From: Vandiemenella viatica
Lineage: Eukaryota > Arthropoda > Insecta > Orthoptera > Morabidae
Length of the DNA: 64,000 nucleotides
Assembly: GCA_031002005.1 (NCBI GenBank)
Contig: JARYHS010008074.1
Coordinates: 276,397,930 to 276,461,929, forward strand
Direction: 5' to 3'
Numbering within the stretch: the stretch's first letter is position 1; every line of letters starts with the position of its first letter. The position numbers and the translations under genes are program-made. Positions 23,100-32,764 of this stretch are shown here, piece by piece. Below the pieces are notes generated by a model. That model made no database searches. It saw nothing but the letters and a program-made list of their open reading frames with translations, and had not been told where the DNA came from.

Positions 23100-25010
23100 C
23101 TTACAATAAACATTTTTTATTACAACGCTACGACCATAAAAGGGATATTTGTTAAAGTTCCATTTCTTCTGTAGAACATATTTGCGGGCGGTAATTATCG
23201 TAAAAACATTCAAAACATATTTCGAGTTGGCACCAAACGCATTCGATAAATGCCACTTTGCCAAAAGCACATTTCTTTTTAAATAAAGGTATTGAGAAAC
23301 AAACGTCACTAACATTCCTGAAAATATTTTTTTCTTCGATCAGTTGCACCCCATACCAAGAGTATTGTATCATTGGGTGGAATACGGGCGCAGAAAGTTG
23401 ATGCATGACTAGGGAATGTATTTTAATCACATCTTCGCGTGAATATATTTCTCTTTGTAATTTCAGAAGTGTTGGTGCATTCTGGATTTTTCTAAAAAAT
23501 TATTTTATTTGTCTAAAAAAATAAACATCACATGATCAGTGTACATTTCGGCGGAATTATTTTTAATGTGGATGAACAAGTCCCATCTTTATTCTCAAAG
23601 ACCTCATTGTATATCGTCGAGTCTGTTTGTCCAGGCCACAAATCAATAATCAAGACATATTCTTTTTAACATACGGCACTAAAATGTTTTTTAAATATTT
23701 TTTATAGATTTCTGTAGACAATTTCCCGGATTTTGAAAATGTTACAATTACATTTCTGTATTTCTTACGCAATTCTTCTACTCTTTTTTCGATCTGTGGA
23801 TCAAAATGGCCTGAAGGCTCTCGCATACATAAAAATACATGTGGAAGGATTTTTTCCCGATGCTGTCATGGAATATTGTGCAGTATATGAATGAGTTAAC
23901 GGGTTCAAACTGGTTTTGGTTACTAACACTGTCTTGGATCCTTGTTCTGCGAGAGATCTGTTATAAGTTAACTGATATTGACAATTAGTTTGGTCCGTAT
24001 TAATGACGTAATCAAGGTTACAATTCTGAATCAGCAGCCTCTTCTGTAAGCAGAATTTTTCATCACTCGCCATCATTTTTTCCACTATTGTATGTTCCCA
24101 GAAGCTGACAAATTTTGTAATTCTGCATTGTCGGATCCTGTATTTCTTTTTAAGTCGTTCAACCCAAGCTGAGCTGGCGAGGAAATTGAAACTTTCAGAT
24201 AAAAATGGAAATTCAATATTCATAGCCCACTGCTGTAAATTCCTTGTAGTTACCTATGTAAAAAAATATTACTGGTTATTATTTTTGCCATTCACAAACT
24301 AGAATAATATTTTACCGAATTCTTTATGCTTACTTGTTCCATATTCTTTCTGGCTTCTATAAATCGCTCATATGTACCATAATTTATGGTTTGCCAAATC
24401 TCAAAATGTGTACTGCCGCGACTTGCGTCTTTATTCCATCCATGAAGATAATTTATGTGTTTCAATTTGCAACATCCATTTGCCTTTAAGGTTTGCAACC
24501 TCCATTTCAGGTGGGCCACTGCAAGAGCAACAACTTTCTCCTTATATGACATGGGTACATAAGCCGAAGGTTGGTCTGTGAATTGTTGTGCAAGGGAATC
24601 TGTCACATCTTCCGCTACAAACGCAGGCTGCATAGAGAGTAAGTACTGATCAGTTTATGTATGAAAATTGAAAAAAAGTAATATCTGCACTGCTAAACAC
24701 TTACTTCTGTAAACTCGCATAATTAATCAATTTCATCATGCATAATCAGCTCGTCCTCAATAATGAGTTTCCTATCGGCCAAAATATCAACGATGGCTTC
24801 ATAAAATCGCAATAGAGGATGAAGAAATTTCATCAGGAGGTAATTCAGTTAGCAAATTCGCATCTAACAAATGCATTTTGCAATATTTATAAGCATTTGT
24901 CACTTCTCCTTTCATTTCTTCTATTAACTCCGTTTTGTCGATTGTTTCGTCAGAGACATTATGTTATTTTCAAACATTTACATGCTACCACCACAGCACG
25001 GAAATAAGTA
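23100..25010 (-). pseudogene. Pogo/Tigger-like DDE transposase, spliced, broken
   Basis: The pieces in order are: an N-terminal segment (TELIEEMKGEVTNAYKYCK, LADRKLIIEDELIMHDEID); an apparent intron ending TATGCAG at about 24634; KEKVVALAVAHLKWRLQTL; an intron between about 24256 and 24336; a CENP-B-type DNA-binding segment (LQQWAMNIEFPFLSESFNFL, then CRITKFVS); the first DDE motif region VINTDQTNCQYQL; NRSLAEQGSKTV; THSYTAQYSMTASGK; the second region LIIDLWPGQTD; IIPPKCT; and a DVYFFRQIK-like third region. A Cys-rich C-terminus (CVWCQLEICFECF) follows. Stops and frameshifts occur at several points, including one beside the third acidic residue. The assignment is from motif order and remembered insect relatives. 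Confidence 0.78.
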
Positions 25011-25222
25011 TATCTGTGGTAGGGGGGAAAAAACCCCAACCTTCTGGATGTAATACATTTACTTTATGACATTAATTGTAAAGATACAGTATAGAAACGA
25101 TGAACATGAAATATACCTGATTCGTTAAACAAAAAAGAAAAAAAAGAAATACACATAAACAATAAACTTACGAACAATTAACAATGAAAAAATGTGTGAG
25201 TGGAGACTTTCCCGGCGTATCG

Positions 25223-25850
25223 ATGCAACAAAATCTCGGGTGTCCAGCCGGATAGTGGTGTAAAAACACGACGTTTCGACAGCTGACTCTGCTGTCTTCA
25301 TCAGGTATCTATAGTTGTTCTCAGCTGACTGTCTCTGCCTTGACTGGCATGGCCGCCCATAGGACCTCCTTTATACCTTCAGCTGGAAGGTCTACTCGCT
25401 CTGGTTGGTTGAGAGCGTTGGCTTTATACGCGGCCCGCTGCGGCCACCACTGGCGTCACTTGCTCCTTCCCGCCCGGATGTGCTGGCGGTCCGAGATGCT
25501 GTTGTGTCCACGTCTGATTGGCCGCGACCGCTGGCTTAATCCGCGGTCTGCTGCGGCACCCGACTGGTGTCATTTGCCAGTGAGATTCTGCTACGCCCCC
25601 GTCAGAGATCACTAATGATAGGTTTCCAGGCTTCACTCAGAAAGAGCCTGCCATCCCTATTTATGTTGTTGTCATTAAGCTGGATTTCCGACACCTCGTT
25701 TATGACCGAGTCCCAGAAGTAATTAGGCCTGGCCAGCACTGCCATTTTATCGAACTCTATCCTGTGTTCTTCGTCGAAGGCATGTTCAGCTATCGCAGAC
25801 TTGTCCAGTTTCATCAGCCATCTTGATACGTGATATGCTACGGTCGGTAA
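25223..25850 (-). mobile_element. Penelope-like element 3' fragment, minus copy
   Basis: The minus strand gives KLDKSAIAEHAFDEEHRIEF, then ARPNYFWDSVINEV and LSEAWKPIISDL, the part after the GIY-YIG core of Penelope proteins. A GC-rich 3' tail follows, with CTGATGAAGACAGC and GACACCCGAGATTTTGTTGC. It is head-to-head with the plus copy beginning near 25851. The GIY-YIG core itself is absent from this copy. Some fused minus-strand residues before KLDK come from the junction. Confidence 0.85.
25266..25308 (-). ncRNA. Hammerhead-ribozyme-like motif, core intact
   Basis: On the minus strand: ATAC, then CTGATGA, A, GACAGC, a 7-base loop, GCTGTC, GAAAC, GTC, GTGT. Stem II is GACAGC/GCTGTC; stem I pairs ATAC with GTGT; stem III is only the self-complementary ACGT, as in minimal hammerheads thought to act as dimers. 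GTC is the expected cleavage triplet. Departure from consensus: an extra A between CTGATGA and stem II. Hammerheads are known in Penelope-like elements, which supports the reading. Confidence 0.6.
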
Positions 25851-26606
25851 AAGATGACTTAGGCCTGAGGACATCTGGGATTTATTCCATACCGTGTGAA
25901 TGCGGTAAAGTGTATATCGGTCAGACCATCAGAACGATCGAAGAGCGCCTTATCGAACAAAAATGACGCCTGAGGCTGATGCAACTGGACAAGTCTGCGA
26001 TAGCCGAGCATACAACTGGACAAGTCTGAGATAGCCGACCATGCCTTCGACGAAGAACACAGGATAGAGTTCGATAAAACGGAAGTGCTGGCCAGGCTCT
26101 CTTCCTTCTGGGACTCTGTCATAAACGAGGTGTTGGAGATCCAGCTTAATGACAACAACATAAATAGGAACGGTGGGCTCTTTCTGAGTGAAGCCTGGAA
26201 ACCAATCATTAGTGATCTCCGACAGGGGCGTAGCAGATCCTCACCAACAAATGACACCAGTCGGGTGCCACAGCAGACCGCGGATTAAGCCAGCGGTCGC
26301 GGCCAATCAGAAGTGGAAACAACAGCATCTCGGACTGCCAGCACATCCGGGCGGGAAGAAGCAAGTGGCGCCAGTGGTGGCCGCAGCAGGCCGCGTATAA
26401 AGCCATCGCTCTAAACCAACCAGAGCGAGCGGACCTTCCAACTGAAGGTATAAAGGAGGTCTGATGGGCGGCCATGTCAGTCGAGGCAGAGACAGTCAAC
26501 TGAGAACAACTACAGATACCTGATGAAGACAGCAGAGTCAGCTGTCAAAACGTCGTGTTTTTACACCACCATCCAACTGGACACCCGAGAAGATTTTGTT
26601 GCAATG
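25851..26606 (+). mobile_element. Penelope-like element 3' fragment with GIY-YIG motif, plus copy
   Basis: The plus strand reads VKDDLGLRTSGIYSIPCECG, then KVYIGQTIRTIEERLIEQK and a TGA. GIY and YIG are the signature of the GIY-YIG endonuclease that Penelope elements carry after the RT. A small duplication (repeat of the TGGACAAGTC/ATAGCCGA segment at 25985-26042) and frameshifts follow. The tail matches the minus copy to GATTTTGTTGCA. The RT domain is missing from both copies. Confidence 0.85.
26516..26559 (+). ncRNA. Hammerhead-ribozyme-like motif, G12 changed
   Basis: Same layout as the minus motif: ATAC, CTGATGA, A, GACAGC, loop, GCTGTC, then AAAAC instead of GAAAC, GTC, GTGT. The changed base is G12, the catalytic general base of hammerhead ribozymes, so this copy should be inactive even if the other is not. 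Confidence 0.6.
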
Positions 26607-26761
26607 AAATAATGATTTTCTTACAAAAGTTGGAACTGTACATTCTGTAATATTTTGTGTTAAAAGTTATTTCGCATAATAGAAATTCGTAAATGAATTT
26701 TAAATGAAATAAAATCAATGCTCAATTATTACTGTATATAAAAAAAGAAATAAAAATATTT

Positions 26762-26832
26762 GGCAGTATGGGGATTTTAACCCGGGTTCGCCAAATTGGG
26801 TAGTAGGCGCGCTACCGATACACCACGCTGAA
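26762..26832 (-). repeat. tRNA-like sequence in right TIR
   Basis: The complement of the plus strand has GCGTGGTGTATCGGTAGC and GAACCCGGGTTAAAATCCCC, matching 22894-22966 with scattered differences, some in the B box. It is part of the inverted repeat rather than an independent insertion, since it sits at the same distance from the element end. Confidence 0.65.
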
Positions 26833-27011
26833 CCTTTTAAGCAATGTACTAAAATTATAATATTTAAAAGATATTCACATATGTTTGCGTGTTAATTTGT
26901 CGATACCTAGGGCTCATTTTGAAGAAATAATTGTACCACAGACATATGCAGTAAATTCCCTTCAACATATACTCATAGGATTGAAATCCGTTCTGAACAG
27001 GTCTGATGGTT

Positions 27012-28640
27012 CCCACGTTAGAAGAGGCTTCCCCATCAACAATGACATACTGTCATTGACCAGTTGCAATATCACGTATACACTCGCAAATCTGAGCTGA
27101 AATACCGTAAGCTCGAATCTTGTCCAAAAGTCGGTTGTATCGCACAGAATCAAAAGCTTTCGGAAAATCCAAGAAAATTGCATCAACTTGCGAACCTGCA
27201 TCGATAACTTTCATTAAGTCATGATAAAATGGGGCCAATTGTGTTTCACACGATTTCTCCTTCTGAAATCAGGCCAAGTAACTCGGTATCATCTAGAAAC
27301 TTCATAATGTTCAAGCATATTACATGCTCCAGAATTCTGCTGCAGACAGATGTTAAAGATATGGGTCGATAATTCCTAGGATCACTCCAATCTCCTTTCT
27401 TGAAAACGGGAATTACCTGGGCTATTTTCCAGCTAGAAGGTACTTTTTTCTCTTCTGAAGATTTACAGAATATATCTGACAGAAATGGTTCAATTTCCTC
27501 CGCATGTTCAGAAAATACTCTTACCGATATACTTTTACCTCACTTCAGGAGTTTTAATTGCTTTACAATACCTACGCTATCAATTTCTATTGGATCAATC
27601 TCTAATTCTACACGATGTGGTAAAGTGAGAATGTTTTCCATGCTTTCGCACGTGAATGAATGTTTAAATTCGGTGTTAAATACGGTAGCCTTGTCACGGC
27701 TGTCGTCAACTTCCCGACCGTCTTGTATTATAACTGTTTTTTTGTCACTACAACTAACTTTTTTACATACAACCAGAATTTTTTAGGGTTTTCACTGAGG
27801 CTCTTAGAGAGAGAATTGGAACGAAAATCATTAAAGGCCTCACGCATCACATTCTTAATAGTTAACCTTATCTCCTCTAACTTATCTAAATCAATCCGAT
27901 GCATCGTCCTTTTTGACCGTGCATGTATCTTCCTTTGCTTTTTGAGTAACCTTTTAACCTCCCGTGCGTACCATGGGGAATCATTCCCTTTCCCGATTGT
28001 CCGTTTTGATATATGCAAGTTCATACCTTTCCCGACTATACGTAAGAATCGATGTCACCTCTCTTCAACGCTACTAAGAAGGTATGGTAAATATGCCTCA
28101 AATACGTTATAAAACACTCTTGTGAAGCCTTTTCGAATCTGTAAACGATCCTCTCTTTTCTCTATTTGCGCGTGGTTGTTAGTTTTACTGTAGCAATTAC
28201 AACTTTGTGATCACTTATTCCCGCGGTGGTAGAAATATTCGTGAACAATTCAAGCCTATTTGTAACGATTATAACTAAAATATTTTCGTTACCGTTGAGG
28301 CATCACGTTGGTTCAGTTACGAGTTGCTCAAGATTGTGATCTGAGAAGAGGTCTAGAATGATTTCACAAGCTCCTTTATTCCTGCCACCAGTAAAGTGAA
28401 CGTAATTAGTCCAGTCGATATCTGGCAAGTCAGCAAGTCACCACCTAGCATTATTGTGTGGTCCGGAAATTGCCGAGCTATATTATTTAAAATATTTCTT
28501 AAGACCTCGGCAATATTTACACTTACATCTGCTGGACGATAGAAGGAGCCTATCAAGTTTTGTCCAAGCTATGTTGAGCTTGATCCATAAGATTTCGCAG
28601 ACAGTATGGACATTATTTCGCTACATGGGAGGTACTTACT
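27012..28640 (-). pseudogene. LINE ORF2: endonuclease end, linker and start of reverse transcriptase
   Basis: The minus strand gives GSFYRPADVSVNIAEVL and FPDHTIMLGGDL (AP-endonuclease), then SPWYAREVKRLLKKQRKIH and NPKKFWLYVKKL (linker). Next come VIPVFKKGDWSDPRNYRPIS and LTSVCSRILEHVI (RT blocks 0-1), then DAIFLDFPKAFDSVRYNRLL (block A region). The order is normal for CR1. Several stops, and DFPKAFD where DFSKAFD is usual. Confidence 0.92.
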
Positions 28641-28902
28641 AACAGCTATAAATACACCCCCTCCTTGGGAATGCAACCTATCCATACGGAAAATGTTCAT
28701 GGTACTACTAAAAATTTCAGCGGAACATATATCCGGTTTTAACCAACTTTATTTACCTATTACGATATCAGCATCTGTACTACGAATAATGTTTTCAAGT
28801 TCAGGCTGTTTATTACAATTTAAGCTACCCCTAACATGCAGTGCTGAATTTATCTTGGCTGTCCGTAACTGAATTCCCTCCTCAGGGTCATCCTCCCTCA
28901 GC

Positions 28903-28904
<2 letters not shown>

Positions 28905-28962
<58 letters not shown>
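28905..28962 (+). repeat. Uninterrupted poly(A), 58 bp
   Basis: A pure A tract between AGCCT and CGATGCACG inside the LINE. No SINE or LINE body adjoins it on either side, so it looks like a homopolymer expansion or the tail of a lost insert. The length is likely uncertain in the assembly. Confidence 0.95.
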
Positions 28963-28963
<1 letters not shown>

Positions 28964-29200
28964 GATGCACGTGCACGCCACAAGGCCCCTGCCACCCTGT
29001 AGCCAATTCCCGTGTGTAGAGCATCTCTGATCTATACAAGGGATCCCTACAAGACTCAACCCCAGGGCGAAGATTGAGGAATCTACTGCCATGAATATCA
29101 CAGAAATGCCGTAATCTCTGGTTCAGCCCCTCAACACGGCTCTGAACCAGAGGTCCACAGTCAGTCCTATCTGCAGGTGGTTAGCCAATGGTCACAGAGT

Positions 29201-29467
29201 TCACCATTCTGCAAGTCGCCCAAAGGACGAGAGGATAACCTCCGACCCTATGCGGCAAGCATCATTGGTGCCTACATGAACCACAATCCGCAGTTGGCTG
29301 CACCCTGTCTTTTCAATGGCATCCCGGATGGCCTGTTCCAAATCTCGGATCAGACACCCCCCCCCCCCTCGAATACACAATGAATGGATACTGGATTTTA
29401 TCCCCGACCTATTCGCCATTTCTCTAAGGGGCTCGATAAAGCACCTAACGTTGGAGCCACCGAGCAC
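29201..29467 (-). pseudogene. LINE ORF1 fragment with SGNH/esterase-like segment
   Basis: The minus strand reads VLGGSNVRCFIEPLREMA and, 50 residues on, RIVVHVGTNDACR. LGGSN and HVGTND resemble the block I and block III segments of the SGNH esterase-like domain found in ORF1 of some CR1 LINEs. A run of Gly codons (C13 on the plus strand at about 29357) lies between. Upstream ORF1 sequence to about 29990 is poorly preserved and not recognised with confidence. Confidence 0.65.
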
Positions 29468-29990
29468 TAAAACCCCCCTTCTGCAGTTGTCCAGACTTAA
29501 CGGGCTGTGGGGCTACCAACTCACAGACCAACTATTGCAGGACAATCAGTTCCAGACAATGTGTTAAACCGGTTGGACAGTGGTACAAGCTCGTCTTCCT
29601 GGGAATCAGGCTTGCACGACTGTCCCCGCATGCGGCGTCGACGTTGTCCAGAAACTACACGCCAGCCACCACTAGGCGACTGCTGCAGAGATTCCGACGT
29701 CTCGGCCTAGACTGCAGGTACGATGACTGGTATGGGCTTTGCTTCTACAGGGTCACCAATACCGCATCTACTGCACTCACTTGCGGCAGCTTCCAGCTGT
29801 GTAACTTGTTAACAAAGCTGCAAGCTGGGTGCGCAGATCAGTCACCTCAGCCTGCATCTGCACACAACAACCACAGTCCCTACACATACTACCTCACAGA
29901 AAGAAAACCTAAGGAGTACACAAAATGCGTTCTCAGTATGAGGCTTTTTGGCAATAACCAAATGTACAAAGACGAAGCTTAAGCTAAGTA

Positions 29991-30380
29991 CGCACTTCAA
30001 AATAAATTAACACTGGAGGTTGTACTTCAAGTAATGGTTGCCGACGAACGACAGCTGCTGCTGCTACTGACAAACAAATATGCAAAGATGAAGCTACAAC
30101 TAACAACACACTTTGAATTAAATTATCACTGGAGTAAGTACTGCACGTAACGGTTGGCGACTAATAGTTTGTGAAAGATCCTTCACTGCTAAATATAATA
30201 ATTGGATTCATGAAATACATTGTGTGCCCACACAGTACAACTTTCAACTGACAGAACTAAGATAAATGACTGATGCAGAATATACTACAAATGCAATGTG
30301 TTTAAATTTATCTGCAATAACATTGCTTTGATGTTGGTTATTGTTTCAATAAAATTTTATTCATATTATGTATAACATAC
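29991..30380. other. Intron sequence, nothing recognised
   Basis: Follows the LINE 5' edge (approximate) and runs to the donor of the 30381-30611 exon. Confidence 0.4.
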
Positions 30381-30611
30381 CTTTAATTCTTCAACCATTT
30401 GTTTATTCTGTCTTAGTTCTTGATTGTACTCTTGCAGTTTCTCTTTGCTTTCCTTCATTTCCTTCTTACAGTCACGAAGCTCTTCCAGCATCACATTAAT
30501 ACTCTCCATCATTGATTTTGACTGTTGGTTGAGCACCTGCAGTACTGTATCTTTGTTGTGTATCAGCTGTCTAATCTGAGCATCTAACCTTTCAGGGCTT
30601 GGACGAGCTTC
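30381..30611 (-). CDS. Nup358: Nup358 exon: coiled-coil segment
   Basis: 231 bp, 77 codons, phase 0-0. Acceptor TTGTTTTCAG before GAAGCT; donor TTAAAG|GTATGT. It encodes EARPSPERLDAQIRQLIHNK and then a Lys/Glu/Gln-rich helix (VMLEELRDCKKEMKESKEKL) with clear heptad character. Vertebrate RanBP2 has a shorter helical segment at the same place, between the TPR region and the Pro-rich linker, so a longer coiled coil may be an insect trait. Confidence 0.9.
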
Positions 30612-31107
30612 CTGAAAACAAGCAGTGGTTAATATTTGCAACAGCTGTGAAATACAAAGCAAGACACACAAAACGCACTATTCACTAAAATAAAACTAAA
30701 CTTGTTGATGTGCAATTTAAAATGTGGAAGAGGAAAGAACCATCTGTAGTAAAGAACAATTTTCCCCTCCATTCACCCTCCCAATCATTTCAGAGATTTC
30801 CATCGCTAGTAGTTTTCTGTTTTACAAGATAGGCTGGGCAGGTTCCAGCACGCCATACTGGAATTTGGGATTACAACACAAAATTTAAGTTCCATAAATA
30901 AAATGACAGCAAAATTTGATAAAATTTTACATTGCCCACAGACCTGATAATAGGTTTTTTTTACCTGTCAATGTCTGCAAAAATCTTCATAAGAACCTTC
31001 AGGCGTCATCAAAGTGGGTCACAACTGCTGAAATCAGTGTATTTCATTGGTAAAGCAGTAAGGTTGCTCAGTTAAGGCACCTGATTTGGAATTTAAAGGT
31101 CACCAGT
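30612..31107. other. Intron sequence, nothing recognised
   Basis: No supportable feature. Confidence 0.4.
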
Positions 31108-31121
31108 TTGAAAGCCAGTTT

Positions 31122-31376
31122 CTTTTTTTTTTTTTTTTTTTTTTTTATATCTGTTTAAGGTCTCTCTAACAGCAAGGGCTTCAGAGACGGGAAAGGATGG
31201 GGGCAACGAATGGGAAGGAATTCAGCCATGGCCTTTTGAAGGAAGCATCCCGGCATTTGCCTGGAGTGATTTGGGAAACCATGGAAAACCCAAATCTGGA
31301 TGCCCGGACGGGGATTCGAACCGCCGTCCTCCCGAATGCAAGGCCAGAACACCAGCCGTTACACCACCACGCTCGG
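31122..31376 (-). mobile_element. tRNA-derived SINE, family A, with 14 bp target duplication
   Basis: Full-length minus-strand copy. Head: GTGGTGTAACGGCTGG with B box GGTTCGAATCCC. The body is as in the other copies, with a long A tail (poly-T at 31123-31146). Flanked by the direct repeat TTGAAAGCCAGTTT at 31108-31121 and 31377-31390. Best-preserved copy in the window and a good consensus source. Confidence 0.95.
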
Positions 31377-31390
31377 TTGAAAGCCAGTTT

Positions 31391-32026
31391 TAAGATTCTT
31401 ATAGCCACTTAAATTCACCTTCATTGACAAAGGTTGTTTTGTTAATGTGAAGTATGGTAGGGTGCTCCAAGTTTAGGATTCCAAGTAAAACCTAAAGTAC
31501 CCTTTACCTGGAAGGATTGGTTGATTAGATTAGGCTAGGGTAGTCACAATGGAAGCAGACTGAGCAGCAAATAAACTCATTGTCAACTGGCTGCCAAACA
31601 CTTCATGGATATCCTGATTAACAATACCAAATGCATTTACTTTAGGGGGGGAAAAAAAAGGGATGAAAAATGATACAACAGTGCAGTAAAAATTTATTAC
31701 CAACAATCATACAAATTTTAAGCAATTTTTTTTAATTATTGATACTCATCTTCGAGCCACTTTTGCTGTGTTGTGTTAACAATTTTATGTGTATCATCAG
31801 ATTCTGTAAATCGAGCACGTGTATCAGTAAGAAGAGGAAGAAATTGGTAAATCAGCAATCTGTGCTCATAGTAGATATCACTCCCCATACAATCAAATCA
31901 ATTATTCGCTTTTATATTGGTGAAAAAATCCCCCTCCCCCCCCCCCAAAAAAAAGAAAAATTGAATATGATGCTGTGAAAAATTGGTTCAAATTATCTAT
32001 CATTGGGATAATTCAATAAAACTTAC
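31391..32026. other. Intron sequence, nothing recognised
   Basis: Contains a C10 tract near 31935; no gene or element seen. Confidence 0.4.
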
Positions 32027-32256
32027 CAATCTCTTTATATCTGCAGCATCAGAAATATCAAGCTTATGACTGCTCCTATATGGAGTACTACTGAAACGAT
32101 GACTTTCACTTCTGTTGTTACTAGAAACATGAAGTAGTGGAGAATTTTGAACAAATCCATTGTTATAGCTCTCATGGGTATTTCCATTATCCACTGGAGA
32201 ATGAACAGATGAACCAGTATCAACCGAAAGGCCTTCTAACACTTCATTACGATTCG
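32027..32256 (-). CDS. Nup358: Nup358 exon: Ser/Asn-rich region after the TPR/helical domain
   Basis: 230 bp; acceptor TTTTTGCAG before CGAATC, donor GATTG|GTAAGT. Joined to the previous exon, the split codon gives Ala. It encodes NRNEVLEGLSVDTGSSVHS and further Ser/Asn-rich, probably disordered sequence, ending SHKLDISDAADIKRL. In vertebrate RanBP2 a similar Ser/Pro-rich segment with a short helix follows the TPR region. Confidence 0.9.
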
Positions 32257-32369
32257 CTGCAAAAACAAAAGATTGCAAGAAAAAGAAAATTTTAGGTGAA
32301 TTGTAACTAGTTTTAACTTAATTCAAACAGACCAAACTGGGAAACTAATCAATAGTCTTAAATGCTAAC

Positions 32370-32764
32370 CATCACTTCTGCAGACATCTGGATCTATATG
32401 ATGCAACTGACTCTCCAGTTCTTCAATGTGACCACTTAGTTCTGCATTTAATGGATGCTTGCTATCTACTCCTGGACTTTTCAGACGATCTAGTGTAAGA
32501 TAGAGGCATTCTCTTGCTTTGGTCAGCAAAATAATGTGCTGGGAACGCATTTCACTCGTTATCATCTCTCCAGGCTGATCCTGAAACTGCTCTGCAGCTA
32601 GTTTCTTATAAATCATTGCACGGTAAAATGATGCATATGGAGATTTCAAATGTTCAAATGCATCTAAGGCACGTTCATGTTTATCTTCCTTCATCAACTG
32701 GCATGCCAGAAAGAAGCGTCCCTCTTCAATGATTGCACTTATCTCAGCAGAAGAGAGTTCCTTC
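32370..32764 (-). CDS. Nup358: Nup358 exon: C-terminal part of helical/TPR region
   Basis: 395 bp; acceptor TTGTTTGCAG before GAAGGA, donor GTGATG|GTTAGC. KELSSAEISAIIEEGRFFLA and ERALDAFEHLKSPYASFYRA form paired helices like TPR units, followed by a long helix with LTKARECLYLTLDRLK and HIEELESQLHHIDP. The pattern parallels vertebrate RanBP2 (an EDAVTAFESIKSVVSYW-type segment). This region anchors the protein to the pore. Confidence 0.93.

Larger units (their letters stand above)
22714..27011 (-). mobile_element. 4.3 kb DNA transposon with ~380 bp inverted repeats and pogo/Tigger-like transposase
   Basis: The left arm (22714 to about 23090) and the complement of the right arm (27011 down to about 26635) match over roughly 380 bp at about 90 percent, starting CCATCAGACCTGTTCAGAAC. 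Each arm contains a tRNA-like sequence. A minus-strand transposase gene with apparent introns fills 23100-25010. Two inverted Penelope fragments sit at 25223-26606. Removing the whole unit restores the LINE reading frame (DGEASSNVG to SPSKINVTSGVPQG). No clear target duplication is visible. Confidence 0.85.
19776..29990 (-). mobile_element. CR1-like LINE broken into parts by later insertions
   Basis: Minus-strand coding segments occur in the right order: an SGNH-esterase-like ORF1 part (29201-29467), endonuclease (about 28353-28556), linker and RT start (27012-28024), RT palm (22298-22713), RT C-terminus and the LINE's 3' end (19776-20283). The 3' end, around ATCTACATCCATACTCTGCA on the plus strand, has the form usual for insect CR1-type elements. 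The gaps are filled by a 4.3 kb TIR element (22714-27011) and by about 2 kb (20284-22297) that includes another TIR element. Many stops; all parts are dead. Confidence 0.85.

Noticed and set aside
23801..24223. Host CENP-B-like gene
   Set aside because: Multiple stops, location between long inverted repeats and transposase motif order mark it as a dead transposase.
26085..26400. Small plus-strand ORFs of the inverted Penelope region as genes
   Set aside because: They are mirror copies of the minus-strand Penelope fragment with frameshifts.
28749..29101. Poly-Phe ORFs
   Set aside because: Artefacts of translating the 58 bp poly(A) tract.
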